A stretch of 64,000 nt of DNA from Reichenbachiella agariperforans (GTDB lineage: Bacteria; Bacteroidota; Bacteroidia; Cytophagales; Cyclobacteriaceae): assembly GCF_900142205.1 (NCBI RefSeq), contig NZ_FRAA01000002.1, positions 494,282 to 558,281 of the forward strand. The letters run 5' to 3'. The position numbers were made by a program, and so were the translations under genes. This document shows positions 35,981-44,464 of the stretch, in pieces. Below the pieces are notes generated by a model. The model made no database searches and had not been told where the DNA came from. It saw only the letters and a program-made list of their open reading frames with translations. The stretch's first letter is position 1. Each line of letters starts with the position of its first letter.

Positions 35981-36592
35981 ATGGAAGCAATTAATATATT
36001 CATAAAAAGCGCATTTATTGACAACATGGTCTTCGCATACTTCTTAGGTATGTGTTCGTTCCTCGCTGTGTCAAAGAAAGTATCTACCGCACTGGGTCTA
36101 GGTGCAGCCGTGATTTTCGTATTGACAATCACCGTGCCGATCAACTGGCTACTACAAGAGTATGTATTGAAAGAAGGTGCACTAGCTTGGCTAGGTAGTA
36201 GCTTCGAGACGATAGATCTGAGTTTCTTGACTTTCATCATGTTCATCGCGATTATCGCTGCGATGGTACAGTTGGTTGAGATGATTATCGAAAAAGTATC
36301 TCCTTCATTGTATGGATCACTGGGTATCTTCTTGCCCCTGATCGCAGTGAACTGTGCGATCCTCGGAGCATCACTCTTTATGGTTCAGAGAGACTATACA
36401 ATTGTCGAGGCTACAGCTTATGGCTCTGGCTCTGGGTTCGGGTGGTTCTTAGCGATCATTGCGCTAGCAGCTATTAGAGAAAAACTGAAGTACAGCAACG
36501 TACCAAACGGACTGAAAGGTCTCGGGATCACCATGATCCTCACAGGTCTCATGGGTATCGCCTTCAAATCCTTTATCGGTATCGTACTGTAA
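35981..36592 (+). CDS. nqrE: Na+-translocating NADH:quinone reductase subunit E
   Basis: A 203-residue membrane subunit and inverted-topology relative of NqrD. Cys25 in [11 protein letters not shown] and Cys125 in [12 protein letters not shown] form the other half of the intramembrane iron site. [22 protein letters not shown] is the conserved late block. It is the last nqr gene here: an intrinsic terminator starts 26 bases after its stop and nqrF, which encodes the NADH-oxidising subunit and normally follows, is not in the window. Confidence 0.95.
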   Translation: MEAINIFIKSAFIDNMVFAYFLGMCSFLAVSKKVSTALGLGAAVIFVLTITVPINWLLQEYVLKEGALAWLGSSFETIDLSFLTFIMFIAIIAAMVQLVEMIIEKVSPSLYGSLGIFLPLIAVNCAILGASLFMVQRDYTIVEATAYGSGSGFGWFLAIIALAAIREKLKYSNVPNGLKGLGITMILTGLMGIAFKSFIGIVL

Positions 36593-36617
36593 GTACAAAA
36601 GATAAGCATGATTACAG

Positions 36618-36646
36618 AACCTCAGTCGGATGGCTGAGGTTTTTTT
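36618..36646 (+). terminator. intrinsic terminator of the nqr operon
   Basis: AACCTCAG (36618-36625) and CTGAGGTT (36634-36641) pair perfectly around an eight-base loop, followed by a run of seven T. This is a standard strong rho-independent terminator. Confidence 0.88.
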
Positions 36647-36653
36647 GTGTCTA

Positions 36654-36661
36654 TAAATTTG
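36654..36661 (+). promoter_or_regulatory. putative -7 promoter element of the blaI-M56 operon
   Basis: TAAATTTG fits TAnnTTTG. The first BlaI-type operator (36665-36680) would cover the transcription start expected from this element. No clear -33 element is seen. Confidence 0.5.
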
Positions 36662-36664
36662 TAT

Positions 36665-36680
36665 AACTAAGCTTTTAGTT
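36665..36680. promoter_or_regulatory. BlaI/MecI-type operator, copy 1
   Basis: AACTAA-GCTT-TTAGTT, an inverted repeat with a four-base spacer, 66 bases before the repressor start codon and directly downstream of the promoter element. Two other copies with the same arms and spacing lie at 36731-36746 and 38656-38671. Confidence 0.7.
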
Positions 36681-36728
36681 TTACCTTCATTCTGCCGTTG
36701 AGACACATCGGCATTTTTTAAACCCCAT

Positions 36729-36748
36729 ATAACTAAACAATTAGTTAT
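36729..36748. promoter_or_regulatory. BlaI/MecI-type operator, copy 2, over the start codon
   Basis: AACTAA-ACAA-TTAGTT extended by AT on both sides to 10-base-wide arms. It runs into the ATG at 36747, so a bound repressor would sit on the translation start region of its own gene. Confidence 0.72.
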
Positions 36749-37130
36749 GAAAGAACTTACTAAGGCCGAACAACAGGTCATGCAAATACTTTGGGATTTA
36801 GACCAAGGATTTGTACACGACATCATCGAGAAAATACCCGAGCCAAAACCCGCCTACAACACAATCTCCACTATTGTAAGAATTTTGGTCAAAAAAGATT
36901 TTGTGGGTTTCACAGCTCACGGCAAAACACATGAGTACTATCCCAAAATTTCAAAAACTGATTACAGCAAACAATTTCTACAGACCTTCATAGGCGGGTA
37001 CTTTGGCGGTTCTTTCAAAAACCTAGTTTCATTCTTTGCCAAAGAAGAAAACATGGATATCGATGATCTAGATGCACTCATGACACACGTGAAACAAAAC
37101 ATAGCAAAAGATGAAAATAGCACTGATTAA
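36747..37130 (+). CDS. BlaI/MecI/CopY family transcriptional repressor
   Basis: A 127-residue regulator. The winged helix begins LTKAEQQVMQILWDL and continues KPAYNTISTIVRILVKKDFV, the recognition-helix region of this family. HGKTHEYYPKISKTDYSKQF forms the wing and leads into the dimerisation helices. Family knowledge: such dimers bind inverted repeats and are inactivated by cleavage in the C-terminal part by a partner M56 protease. Here the protease gene overlaps by 20 bp, and two inverted repeats precede the repressor gene, so autorepression of the pair is expected. The inducing signal is unknown. Confidence 0.93.
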   Translation: MKELTKAEQQVMQILWDLDQGFVHDIIEKIPEPKPAYNTISTIVRILVKKDFVGFTAHGKTHEYYPKISKTDYSKQFLQTFIGGYFGGSFKNLVSFFAKEENMDIDDLDALMTHVKQNIAKDENSTD

Positions 37131-38640
37131 CTATCTGCTTGAGGCCAATTTCATACTGATTACCACAGGTATCATATACTATGTCTTCCTTCACAAGGAA
37201 CACAGTTTTCAGCTGAAACGAGTATACATTCTTATGAGCACCTTAGCTGCATGGGGCTTACCATTCGTTCGGCTCAACTACGACAATAATACAGAACCAG
37301 CACTAGCTGATACAATACCTATTCTGCACCTGCCTCCTATACAGATAGGAGAATCACAACACATAGTAAATTCAATAAGCTCAATCGATGTAGGACTTTC
37401 ACTCTATGTTATCGTTAGTTGTATTACGCTAGGAGCATTTCTTTATCAATTGCTTAAAATCATTCAACTTTCATTCCATGCCAAACGGCTAAACGAATAC
37501 CCCAATTCAGCAGTTTTCATGACCGAATTGCATCCGTCCTTTTCATTCTTTCGGTTGATATTCATAAACAAAAGTGAAGTAGAAGATTCAAATGACAAAC
37601 ACCAAATCATAGCGCACGAAAAAGTACATAGCCAACAATGGCACAGCCTCGACATGATGATACTCTATCTAACTAGAGCAGTGTTTTGGTTCAACCCAAT
37701 CATATGGCTGTACAAAAATTCCCAGCAAGAAACCCACGAATATCTCGTGGATCAAGAAATAATAAAACGTGAAGACAAATCAAGCTACCAACAACTATTG
37801 GCTCAGATGACCATTCGAACCATATATGCTAGTGGTAACTACTTCGCAAAGAGTCAAACTATAAAACGAATAAACATGATGAATGAAAAACTAAAAAAGA
37901 CCCATTGGTTAAAAACCAGTACTGCCATCGCAGGTTTTACGCTACTAAGTCTGATGGTTGCCTGTAACGACGACTTAATAAACGTAGTAGATTCTGCCGA
38001 AATGGTAGCTGATATTCCAGAAAACGCGCAAATGGAACTGGACAGACTCAGAGCTGAATATCCAGATCAAAAATTTAATTACATCCAAGTCGACGCGCCT
38101 TCAAAAAGTATAGATATGGATCAAATAGGAATTGACCCCAACACCGTACAATGGATGGATGTCAATAAAAATGAAAACAAAGTTGGACTAATACTAGTCG
38201 CCAATGATGATTTTGCACAATTGGTAGAGCACAAAAAAGTAGCTGATGATGTATTCGATATCGTAGAAGACCAGCCAACCCCATCAGGAGGAATGAAAGC
38301 ATTCTACGAATACATCGGCATAAATCTGAAATACCCTATCGCAGCTAGAGAAGCAGGAGTAGAAGGCATAGTATTCGTCCAGTTCGTTATTGATACTGAA
38401 GGAAATGTAACTGAAGCCAAAGTTGTGAAAGGTATTGGAAGTGGCTGTGATGCAGAAGCGCTGAGAGTTATTCGAAACAGCCCCAAGTGGAAACCAGGAA
38501 TGCAAAGAGGAAAAGCAGTCAACGTAAGAATGATTTTGCCTATTACGTATTCATTAGGAAATCCTGCAACAGAAGAAAGTCTAGATATTAAAGTGGAGAA
38601 AATAGATGAAAATGTAGAAGTAGACGAAAGGAAAAAATAA
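37111..38640 (+). CDS. M56 (BlaR1-type) sensor metalloprotease with C-terminal TonB domain
   Basis: A 509-residue membrane protein. About four N-terminal membrane segments (to residue about 220) surround the zinc motif HEKVH at residues 169-173 and the later ETHEYLVDQ, which provides the third ligand. Another hydrophobic segment (TAIAGFTLLSLMVAC) near residue 275 leads to a periplasmic part. Residues from about 393 form a TonB-C-type domain (YPIAAREAGVEGIVFVQFVI, VVKGIGSGCDAEALRVIRNS, WKPGMQRGKAVNVRM). M56 enzymes sense an external signal and cleave the paired repressor; the TonB part may couple sensing to outer-membrane receptors. No penicillin-binding sensor domain is present, so a beta-lactam signal is unlikely. 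Confidence 0.9.
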   Translation: MKIALINYLLEANFILITTGIIYYVFLHKEHSFQLKRVYILMSTLAAWGLPFVRLNYDNNTEPALADTIPILHLPPIQIGESQHIVNSISSIDVGLSLYVIVSCITLGAFLYQLLKIIQLSFHAKRLNEYPNSAVFMTELHPSFSFFRLIFINKSEVEDSNDKHQIIAHEKVHSQQWHSLDMMILYLTRAVFWFNPIIWLYKNSQQETHEYLVDQEIIKREDKSSYQQLLAQMTIRTIYASGNYFAKSQTIKRINMMNEKLKKTHWLKTSTAIAGFTLLSLMVACNDDLINVVDSAEMVADIPENAQMELDRLRAEYPDQKFNYIQVDAPSKSIDMDQIGIDPNTVQWMDVNKNENKVGLILVANDDFAQLVEHKKVADDVFDIVEDQPTPSGGMKAFYEYIGINLKYPIAAREAGVEGIVFVQFVIDTEGNVTEAKVVKGIGSGCDAEALRVIRNSPKWKPGMQRGKAVNVRMILPITYSLGNPATEESLDIKVEKIDENVEVDERKK

Positions 38641-38655
38641 AATTTTACCTCGTAT

Positions 38656-38671
38656 AACTAAATAATTAGTT
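38656..38671. promoter_or_regulatory. BlaI/MecI-type operator, copy 3, downstream of the operon
   Basis: AACTAA-ATAA-TTAGTT has the same arms and spacer length as the two copies upstream of the repressor gene. It starts 16 bases after the M56 stop and touches the left arm of the terminator hairpin. There is no gene start nearby on either strand: the next gene runs toward it. Confidence 0.65.
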
Positions 38672-38700
38672 CAGGTTTCAATCACGGGTTGAAACCTGAA
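38670..38700. terminator. 12-bp hairpin between convergent genes
   Basis: Twelve-base arms at 38670-38681 and 38689-38700 are perfect inverse copies around a seven-base loop. It lies between the M56 gene and the convergent barrel gene that ends at 38716. There is no T run on the plus side, so it may act bidirectionally with weak release, or as an RNA-stabilising hairpin. Confidence 0.6.
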
Positions 38701-38715
38701 CTTCACCACAAACCA

Positions 38716-40680
38716 TTACCTAAACTCTATTAATTCTGGCCCCTCCAAATCAAAATCCCTAAAACTCAACCTATTGTTGGTTGAGAGTTCATACCAGCTA
38801 GAATTCGCATTGAGGGGGAGATTAGGGTAATACCCCAAACGCATAGTGATTGTAGAAATCGCCAGGTTGTCATTGCTAAAAGTCAACCCTACACCCACAC
38901 CGGCATATACGTCAGTATCAAAAAAATCATTGACTGAATTACCTACCATGGTCGCTTCTCCATAAATCAAAGCAGCCATACGAAAACTGAGAACATTAAA
39001 AGGGGTGAACATCAACGCTTCATACTTGACATTTAACTTACTCGTACCTTTCAGATAAAACCCTGAGACGTTTCTAATCCCTAACTCATTTTGTCCCCGG
39101 ATATAAATATCCTCTGAGGGATTAATCGCTTGTGAATAAGCAATATCCACAAACTGCCGTAGACGAAACGAGCCCACCCGCTGTAGAGAAGTGAAATAAT
39201 CGAAGTTCGCATTGAAAGCCCCGTCTTCAATATGGTTACCATCCAAAAATGCTCCTAAGGAAAACTTGCTATTCAGATACCCAAACCCATGAATATAACC
39301 CCCTCGACTGTAATTACCGCCTACAAAAAATCTATCTACAAACTCTCTACGCTGAAATCCTACCACCAAACTAACAGCCGCTCCGGACGGAATATCTTCC
39401 GTACGACCGTAGTTAATTACATATTTATCCTTGTAGTAGTTCCGTGAGGACAAGCCCACCTGCATCAGATAATTATAGCGATCTTGAAAAATATAATTGC
39501 TATCCGTACTTACAAAAGGCTTGTCATAAAAGTCCTGCATATCCAAGCCAGCAGACACGACAAAGTTCGTACTATTAGAAAATCCTAACCCTCCTAATCT
39601 AAAATCTACGGGTATAGCATGTCCAAGCCACAGCATCGCACGGTTAACACTGAAGTGAAAAGTCTCTGTAAAATCAGCTATAGGGTCATACCTATAGTCA
39701 CCATAAATGAATTTACTAAGCTCCATACCTCCTGCATATCTAATGTTCTGCGTCAAGAAACCTCGATAGCCCGTAACACCAAATCCCTGCTTTCTAAAAT
39801 GATACGACCAATCAAAGCCTATATCAATATACGTCGCAAAGAGGTTGTTGATATCATAGTAGATTTCACTCCCTCCATCAGATATATAATTATACTCCAG
39901 CTTATGCCCTAAGCCAGCGATGTTGACATTGCTCAGCCCCACCAAAGCCCCATTGCCATTATTAGGACGTATCGCCAGAGCAAATGGGAATACATCTCGC
40001 GTGACAACATGTACCTCCACACTATCCTCACCATAGACAGGGTTCAACATGATACGAGAGGCTCTAATAAAACGCCTAGAACGAAGCAAACGCTCCGAAT
40101 CTACCAATGCCTGTGCATTGATATAATCCCCTTCCTTAAAAGTCAACATACTCCGAATCACCCATTTTTGGGTATGGATATGGGTTTTGTTGATGAGATT
40201 AGTATACTTGTCAACTTTATTCCTCGTGGTATCGTTAAAACTCGACCCGAAGATATTGATGTGCTTGAATTTAAGAGGTGAAATAACCTTATCCTCATAG
40301 GCTAAGAAGCGAAATTCACTCATTCCGTCATCGTATTGTCCGCTTTTTCCATCCTTAGGGTTGACAAAAAGAGCGTCATAAACCATACTAGACATCTTAG
40401 ATCGTGACATCTTAGTCTCTATAGAATCATAGAAAACCTTGGAACGGTCAAGATCTTTTTTTCGAATATAATAATCTGTAGTATCCCAAATCGGAATTAT
40501 TGTATCACGACGGATATAAAACACCTCGTCCCCCATGAACAAAAAGCGATCAGCTTTGATCTTTACAGAGTCTACGTCATCTCTAGCTGATGATTTTATA
40601 ATTTGAGCATAGGCGGGAGTCATGCTCCATAAACAGCAAGAGAAAACCACCAATCTCCAAAAAATGACCCTCCTACTCAC
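38716..40680 (-). CDS. POTRA-like plus beta-barrel outer-membrane protein
   Basis: A 654-residue exported protein (signal end AYAQ). An acidic/basic region of about 160 residues precedes a POTRA-like unit: RSMLTFKEGDYINAQALVDS, LLRSRRFIRASRIMLNPV and VEVHVVTRDVFPF, which carries the FxxGd, LlrSRrF and V.V.T.D pattern of Omp85 proteins. Then a barrel of about 400 residues starts with GLGHKLEYNYIS and ends at ELIEF. It resembles TamA/BamA-like surface proteins but with a single visible POTRA and no recognised VRGF motif. The start is GTG at 40680. It is preceded by the 207-residue barrel gene with a 13-base gap, so both belong to one operon. Confidence 0.75.
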   Translation of the reverse strand: MSRRVIFWRLVVFSCCLWSMTPAYAQIIKSSARDDVDSVKIKADRFLFMGDEVFYIRRDTIIPIWDTTDYYIRKKDLDRSKVFYDSIETKMSRSKMSSMVYDALFVNPKDGKSGQYDDGMSEFRFLAYEDKVISPLKFKHINIFGSSFNDTTRNKVDKYTNLINKTHIHTQKWVIRSMLTFKEGDYINAQALVDSERLLRSRRFIRASRIMLNPVYGEDSVEVHVVTRDVFPFALAIRPNNGNGALVGLSNVNIAGLGHKLEYNYISDGGSEIYYDINNLFATYIDIGFDWSYHFRKQGFGVTGYRGFLTQNIRYAGGMELSKFIYGDYRYDPIADFTETFHFSVNRAMLWLGHAIPVDFRLGGLGFSNSTNFVVSAGLDMQDFYDKPFVSTDSNYIFQDRYNYLMQVGLSSRNYYKDKYVINYGRTEDIPSGAAVSLVVGFQRREFVDRFFVGGNYSRGGYIHGFGYLNSKFSLGAFLDGNHIEDGAFNANFDYFTSLQRVGSFRLRQFVDIAYSQAINPSEDIYIRGQNELGIRNVSGFYLKGTSKLNVKYEALMFTPFNVLSFRMAALIYGEATMVGNSVNDFFDTDVYAGVGVGLTFSNDNLAISTITMRLGYYPNLPLNANSSWYELSTNNRLSFRDFDLEGPELIEFR

Positions 40681-40693
40681 ACAGTTCCTCTGA

Positions 40694-41317
40694 TTACTTC
40701 TCTAACCTAAAAATGATACCTCCACTAAACTCCCCATGCACAATAGGCACTGCAAACGATGAACCACCACCACAACCAGAGCCCGAAGCACAATAGATGC
40801 CCACTCCATCGAATAACAAAGGCATAAACATTCTAGCTTGCATTTTAAAACCTATTTTCTCTGTTGGAAAAATTTTCACTCCAGCTCCAAGTCCCATCGA
40901 AAAAAACACCCGTGTCTCATAGCCCTGCTCCTGCGGCGCATAGCTCGTGAGACCGAGACCAAACACCCCATAAGGACGAATAACTTCATCGCCACCCAAT
41001 GACTTTTCCACGCCAATATGAAAGTTTTCCATTTTGAGCGTGAGGTTATGATAGGGATATAGAATCGCATCGTAATCCACTGTCTCCGAGTCCGCAGAAC
41101 TATTAGTGTACAAAAACTGCACTTGGGTACCATTCCCCATATCATAGCCCAAGGTTAGACCCCAGACTCCTGTATTTTTAACGTCCACCTCTCCGCGGTA
41201 ATATTCAGCTTTGCCGCTGAGCATATACCCTCCATAGCCTGAAAACTCAATCGCTTGAGCGTGAATAAATAAAGGTGTTAACAGAACCCCAATCAAGGCA
41301 ATCATTGATTTCATCAT
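40694..41317 (-). CDS. small outer-membrane beta-barrel protein
   Basis: A 207-residue protein with a signal peptide (SMIALIGVLLTPLFIHAQ) and about eight Gly/aromatic strands: EFSGYGGYMLSGKAEYYRGE, WGLTLGYDMGNGTQVQFLYT, YGVFGLGLTSYAPQ, and a final GEFSGGIIFRLEK. This is the size of OmpX/OmpW-like barrels. Two adjacent ATG codons (41317 and 41314) could start it. A cysteine pair (YCASGSGCGGGSS) in a late loop may form a disulphide. It is upstream in the operon with the POTRA-barrel gene. Confidence 0.7.
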   Translation of the reverse strand: MMKSMIALIGVLLTPLFIHAQAIEFSGYGGYMLSGKAEYYRGEVDVKNTGVWGLTLGYDMGNGTQVQFLYTNSSADSETVDYDAILYPYHNLTLKMENFHIGVEKSLGGDEVIRPYGVFGLGLTSYAPQEQGYETRVFFSMGLGAGVKIFPTEKIGFKMQARMFMPLLFDGVGIYCASGSGCGGGSSFAVPIVHGEFSGGIIFRLEK

Positions 41318-41494
41318 AATTCTTCTTTTAGGTAAGTGATTGTATAAACTTAATAAATATCTGTGTTTCGAATCCCTATACCCTGACTAGATTATAGGAC
41401 ATGTTTTACAAAATAATGAGTAAGTTAAATCCAGAAACGCTAAAGCCTGTAATCTTCAACCTTGATTAACTTAAATTACACTAAAATAAGATTC

Positions 41495-42718
41495 ATGCGT
41501 ATCCTATATACACTATTCCTATTGTTGACGATGACCACTGTGCTTCATGCCAGCGATGGCGACAGCACAACTACGAAGAAAGATCGAAAACTCTCCATCA
41601 TCCCATTGCCAGCAATCGCATCTAACCCGACCAATGGCTGGATGTTCGGCTTAGCACCAGGGGCTAGCTGGTATATGGGAGACCCCGAGACAACACACAT
41701 CTCCTCAGGGCTAGGGACGATAATCTATACCACCAAAAAACAATGGATCATCACCGCCAAAACCAATATGTTCTTAGCCAACGACAGTTGGAATCTGCTC
41801 GGTGACTGGCGCTATTTTATCACCTCGCAACCTACCTATGGTCTCGGTACAGGTCCTCAGTCTGCCAAACCAACCAATCCTGGAAGTATTACCTACGACC
41901 CAAGCCTATTTAGCAGCCCTATACCAGACGAACAAATGATGGATTTTCACTATTTAAGAATTCACGAAACAGTCCTCAAACGGTATCAAAGCACTCGTTT
42001 CTATTTTGGTCTCGGTTATCACCTCGATATGCATGCACAGATAGAAGATAGGCTTCTAGATCTTGATAGTATACCTCCTGTGATTACCAGTCACTATGCT
42101 TATAGTCGTTCCAAAGATTTCTCTCCAGAAAAATATACTACTTCAGGCATCAGTCTCAATACCCTCTACGACAGTCGTGACAATGCGATCAACCCCTATC
42201 ATGGTCGGTATGCCTTCGTCAACCTTCGCGTCAATCCAGCGTTTTTAGGAAGCGATCAGTCCTCCAGCCTACTCTGGATGGAGTATCGTGACTATTTTAA
42301 CCTGAGTCAAAAAAGACCCAGACACATGATCGCCGTATGGACGTATGGCTGGTTCGTGACCTCTGGCAATGTACCCTATCTCGATCTCCCAGCAGTCGGC
42401 TGGGACCAGTTTGGCCGATCGGGACGAGCTTACACTCAGGGACGTTTTAGAGGTGAAGATCTCGTCTACGGCGAGATAGAATACCGAGTGCCCCTACAGC
42501 GAAACAAAGAAACTTTTGGAGCCGTCGTATTTGTCAACACCACTACGGCAAGCTATCGAGATGGTGATATATCGTTGTTCGAATATTTAGATTTCGGGTT
42601 CGGTACAGGTCTACGTGTCATGATTAATAAAAAATCACGCGCCAACTTAAATCTAGATATAGCCTGGGGAGAAGGGGGTGCGTCTGGTTTTTATTTCGGG
42701 ATAAATGAAGCATTTTAG
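41495..42718 (+). CDS. BamA/TamA-like outer-membrane barrel protein without POTRA domains
   Basis: A 407-residue protein. The ATG at 41495 gives a signal peptide ending VLHA; an earlier TTG would add 11 residues. There is no POTRA region: the barrel begins almost at once (IPLPAIASNPTNGWMFGLAP). Omp85-type features are FRGEDLVYGEIEYRVPL near residue 320, where RGxxL and xxEYR match the conserved sixth-loop region, and a terminal GxGFYFGINEAF. A barrel-only member, perhaps a translocator for a partner protein, is the best reading. It is divergent from the small barrel gene and followed after five bases by an uncharacterised exported protein. Confidence 0.72.
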   Translation: MRILYTLFLLLTMTTVLHASDGDSTTTKKDRKLSIIPLPAIASNPTNGWMFGLAPGASWYMGDPETTHISSGLGTIIYTTKKQWIITAKTNMFLANDSWNLLGDWRYFITSQPTYGLGTGPQSAKPTNPGSITYDPSLFSSPIPDEQMMDFHYLRIHETVLKRYQSTRFYFGLGYHLDMHAQIEDRLLDLDSIPPVITSHYAYSRSKDFSPEKYTTSGISLNTLYDSRDNAINPYHGRYAFVNLRVNPAFLGSDQSSSLLWMEYRDYFNLSQKRPRHMIAVWTYGWFVTSGNVPYLDLPAVGWDQFGRSGRAYTQGRFRGEDLVYGEIEYRVPLQRNKETFGAVVFVNTTTASYRDGDISLFEYLDFGFGTGLRVMINKKSRANLNLDIAWGEGGASGFYFGINEAF

Positions 42719-42723
42719 AAACT

Positions 42724-43587
42724 ATGAAAACTTTACTAATCACCTGGCTATTTTCCTCCGTGTTTTTGTTTGACGTCTTCGGTCAAGAAATCGTACAGCC
42801 TACGAAATCATACAAAGGTGGAGAAATCATACTAGCACCTCACTATGGGCTACAATTAGAGATTCCATCTCACTGGACAGGCTACCTCTCTAGAGGCACT
42901 GGTATTTTCACCCTGTATAGCGACTCTACCAATGAAGCAACTGCGCTCTATTTTGTCAACGAAACGAGTTTAGACAAAATCAAAAATAACTGGAAATCTG
43001 GGTTCGAGTTAGCTCCTCAGTTAGATATCCAGCTTCGCGCTAAACCTACCATGACAGAAGACCTTCTCATCGCCCCCGTTCAAACAAATACGAACAATAT
43101 GTACAAAGGCTACTTGATAGCTAAATGTGGGCCATACGGCTACTGTGTCACCGTGCTCATGTACACCCCACAGCAATACATATCTGAGTTTGAAAACAAG
43201 ATCGAGCCCCTGCTCAACCAAGTCTCATTCACCAAGCCAAGGGTCACCGATGCGAATCAAACGTTCGATTGGCGTAAAAACCTGACGGGAAAAATGATTT
43301 TCACCTTTGAAAGAGAAGAAAGTTCCAGTCAAGAAAACAAAATATGGCTCTATTACGATGGTTCGTTTAAAAGCAAAACCAAGCGTACTGGAATATTCAT
43401 AGGCTCAGCAGGCAAATACCACGGCACCAAAAAAGGGAACTACACCATCATCAATACTGAAGGGGATAAACCAGCTACCTTGCAACTAGATTTCTACAAA
43501 CAACCCGCATTGACTCTACCACTACATATCGTAAACGATCAGTATTACATCAACGACCATCTAGTCTACTTCATGGAGCTAGACTAG
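42724..43587 (+). CDS. hypothetical exported protein
   Basis: A 287-residue protein with a signal peptide (LLITWLFSSVFLFDVFGQ). The first half (EIILAPHYGLQLEIPSHWTG, IFTLYSDSTNEATALYFVNE) resembles the small periplasmic domains that follow a PsbP/DUF-like fold, and the second half has the style of META/lipocalin-like strands (GNYTIINTEGDKPATLQLDF). I could not assign a family. It starts five bases past the BamA-like gene and may be the partner exported by or folded with that barrel, which is inference. Confidence 0.6.
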   Translation: MKTLLITWLFSSVFLFDVFGQEIVQPTKSYKGGEIILAPHYGLQLEIPSHWTGYLSRGTGIFTLYSDSTNEATALYFVNETSLDKIKNNWKSGFELAPQLDIQLRAKPTMTEDLLIAPVQTNTNNMYKGYLIAKCGPYGYCVTVLMYTPQQYISEFENKIEPLLNQVSFTKPRVTDANQTFDWRKNLTGKMIFTFEREESSSQENKIWLYYDGSFKSKTKRTGIFIGSAGKYHGTKKGNYTIINTEGDKPATLQLDFYKQPALTLPLHIVNDQYYINDHLVYFMELD

Positions 43588-43588
43588 A

Positions 43589-44464
43589 CTATTTAGACCT
43601 GACCGTCTCGTCGATCACCACCGTGTAGCTATCTATCAGTCTTTCTATTTTTATCTGATTCACCCGTGCTACTTTGATCGTCTGTAGGTCTTGAGTCACT
43701 TGATCGGCTACCTCCTCATAGTTTGGATACCTACCTTCACTTCGAGCAGTGAGCATGATCAAATGGTATCCCTTGTTAGACGCATACGGCCCAGTCCAAT
43801 GCGTATGCGAAATAGGTGCCTTATCGATTTCATTCACAAAATCCTCTCCGAAATGATTGGCCACATACTGACTATTGCGCTTGGTATAAAACGTATGGTA
43901 TTTAAACAAATCACCACGACCCGAGGCATCATCAAAGCCAATATCGTTTTGATTCAAATCTTCACGCTCCAGATGAGCTAGTTCCATCGCATGCTTCGCT
44001 CCGTGCTTTTTGCTATCAAAAAACACATGCGCAAAAGTGTAATTTGGTAAAATGAAATAGTCTTCTTTGTTTTCTTCAAAGTGTGCCCGTTTTTCGTCCT
44101 CAGTCATCACCACTCGCTCCAGCATCATACCATGTACCAACAACTCCATCTTCTCGATTAACCAAGCGCGTATCACAGAATCCTTCTCGCCCAACTCTCG
44201 ATGGTTGGCCTCTCTAAACATCACCTCATCCCGCACATAATCTGCCACCAAGTCATCCAGATGCTCCCCATCCAAATGTCCCAAACTATCATTGAAACTA
44301 TCGTGCTTCGTACCATAGCGAAATAGAGAATGGTAGTACAGCGACTCCTTGTCCACAACGATCGTCTTATCATCAGTCACTTCCTGATGAATAAAAAAGT
44401 ACATCACAGCAGCACCCAGACAGAGCAGTACAAAATAGAGAAATATATTTTTGACAGAAAACAT
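43589..44464 (-). CDS. parvulin-type peptidyl-prolyl cis-trans isomerase
   Basis: A 291-residue periplasmic protein anchored by one N-terminal helix (IFLYFVLLCLGAAVMYFFI). A SurA-like chaperone helix region (DLVADYVRDEVMFREANHRE) precedes a PpiC/parvulin domain: YTFAHVFFDSKKH, GRGDLF, FGEDFVNEI and THWTGPYASNKGYHLIMLTA, the last being the conserved late strand with its His. The region between is expanded compared with minimal parvulins. It likely assists folding of secreted or outer-membrane proteins. It is convergent with the previous gene and divergent from the fusion protein gene. Confidence 0.8.
   Translation of the reverse strand: MFSVKNIFLYFVLLCLGAAVMYFFIHQEVTDDKTIVVDKESLYYHSLFRYGTKHDSFNDSLGHLDGEHLDDLVADYVRDEVMFREANHRELGEKDSVIRAWLIEKMELLVHGMMLERVVMTEDEKRAHFEENKEDYFILPNYTFAHVFFDSKKHGAKHAMELAHLEREDLNQNDIGFDDASGRGDLFKYHTFYTKRNSQYVANHFGEDFVNEIDKAPISHTHWTGPYASNKGYHLIMLTARSEGRYPNYEEVADQVTQDLQTIKVARVNQIKIERLIDSYTVVIDETVRSK

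Noticed and set aside
37111-38640. The M56 gene as a beta-lactam resistance sensor (BlaR1).
   Set aside because: It has no penicillin-binding C-terminal domain and no beta-lactamase gene nearby; the C-terminal part is TonB-like instead.
41366-41385. TTTCGAATCC at 41366 resembles a tRNA T-arm.
   Set aside because: No acceptor stem, D-arm or anticodon arm can be formed around it; the region is an ordinary AT-rich intergenic gap.
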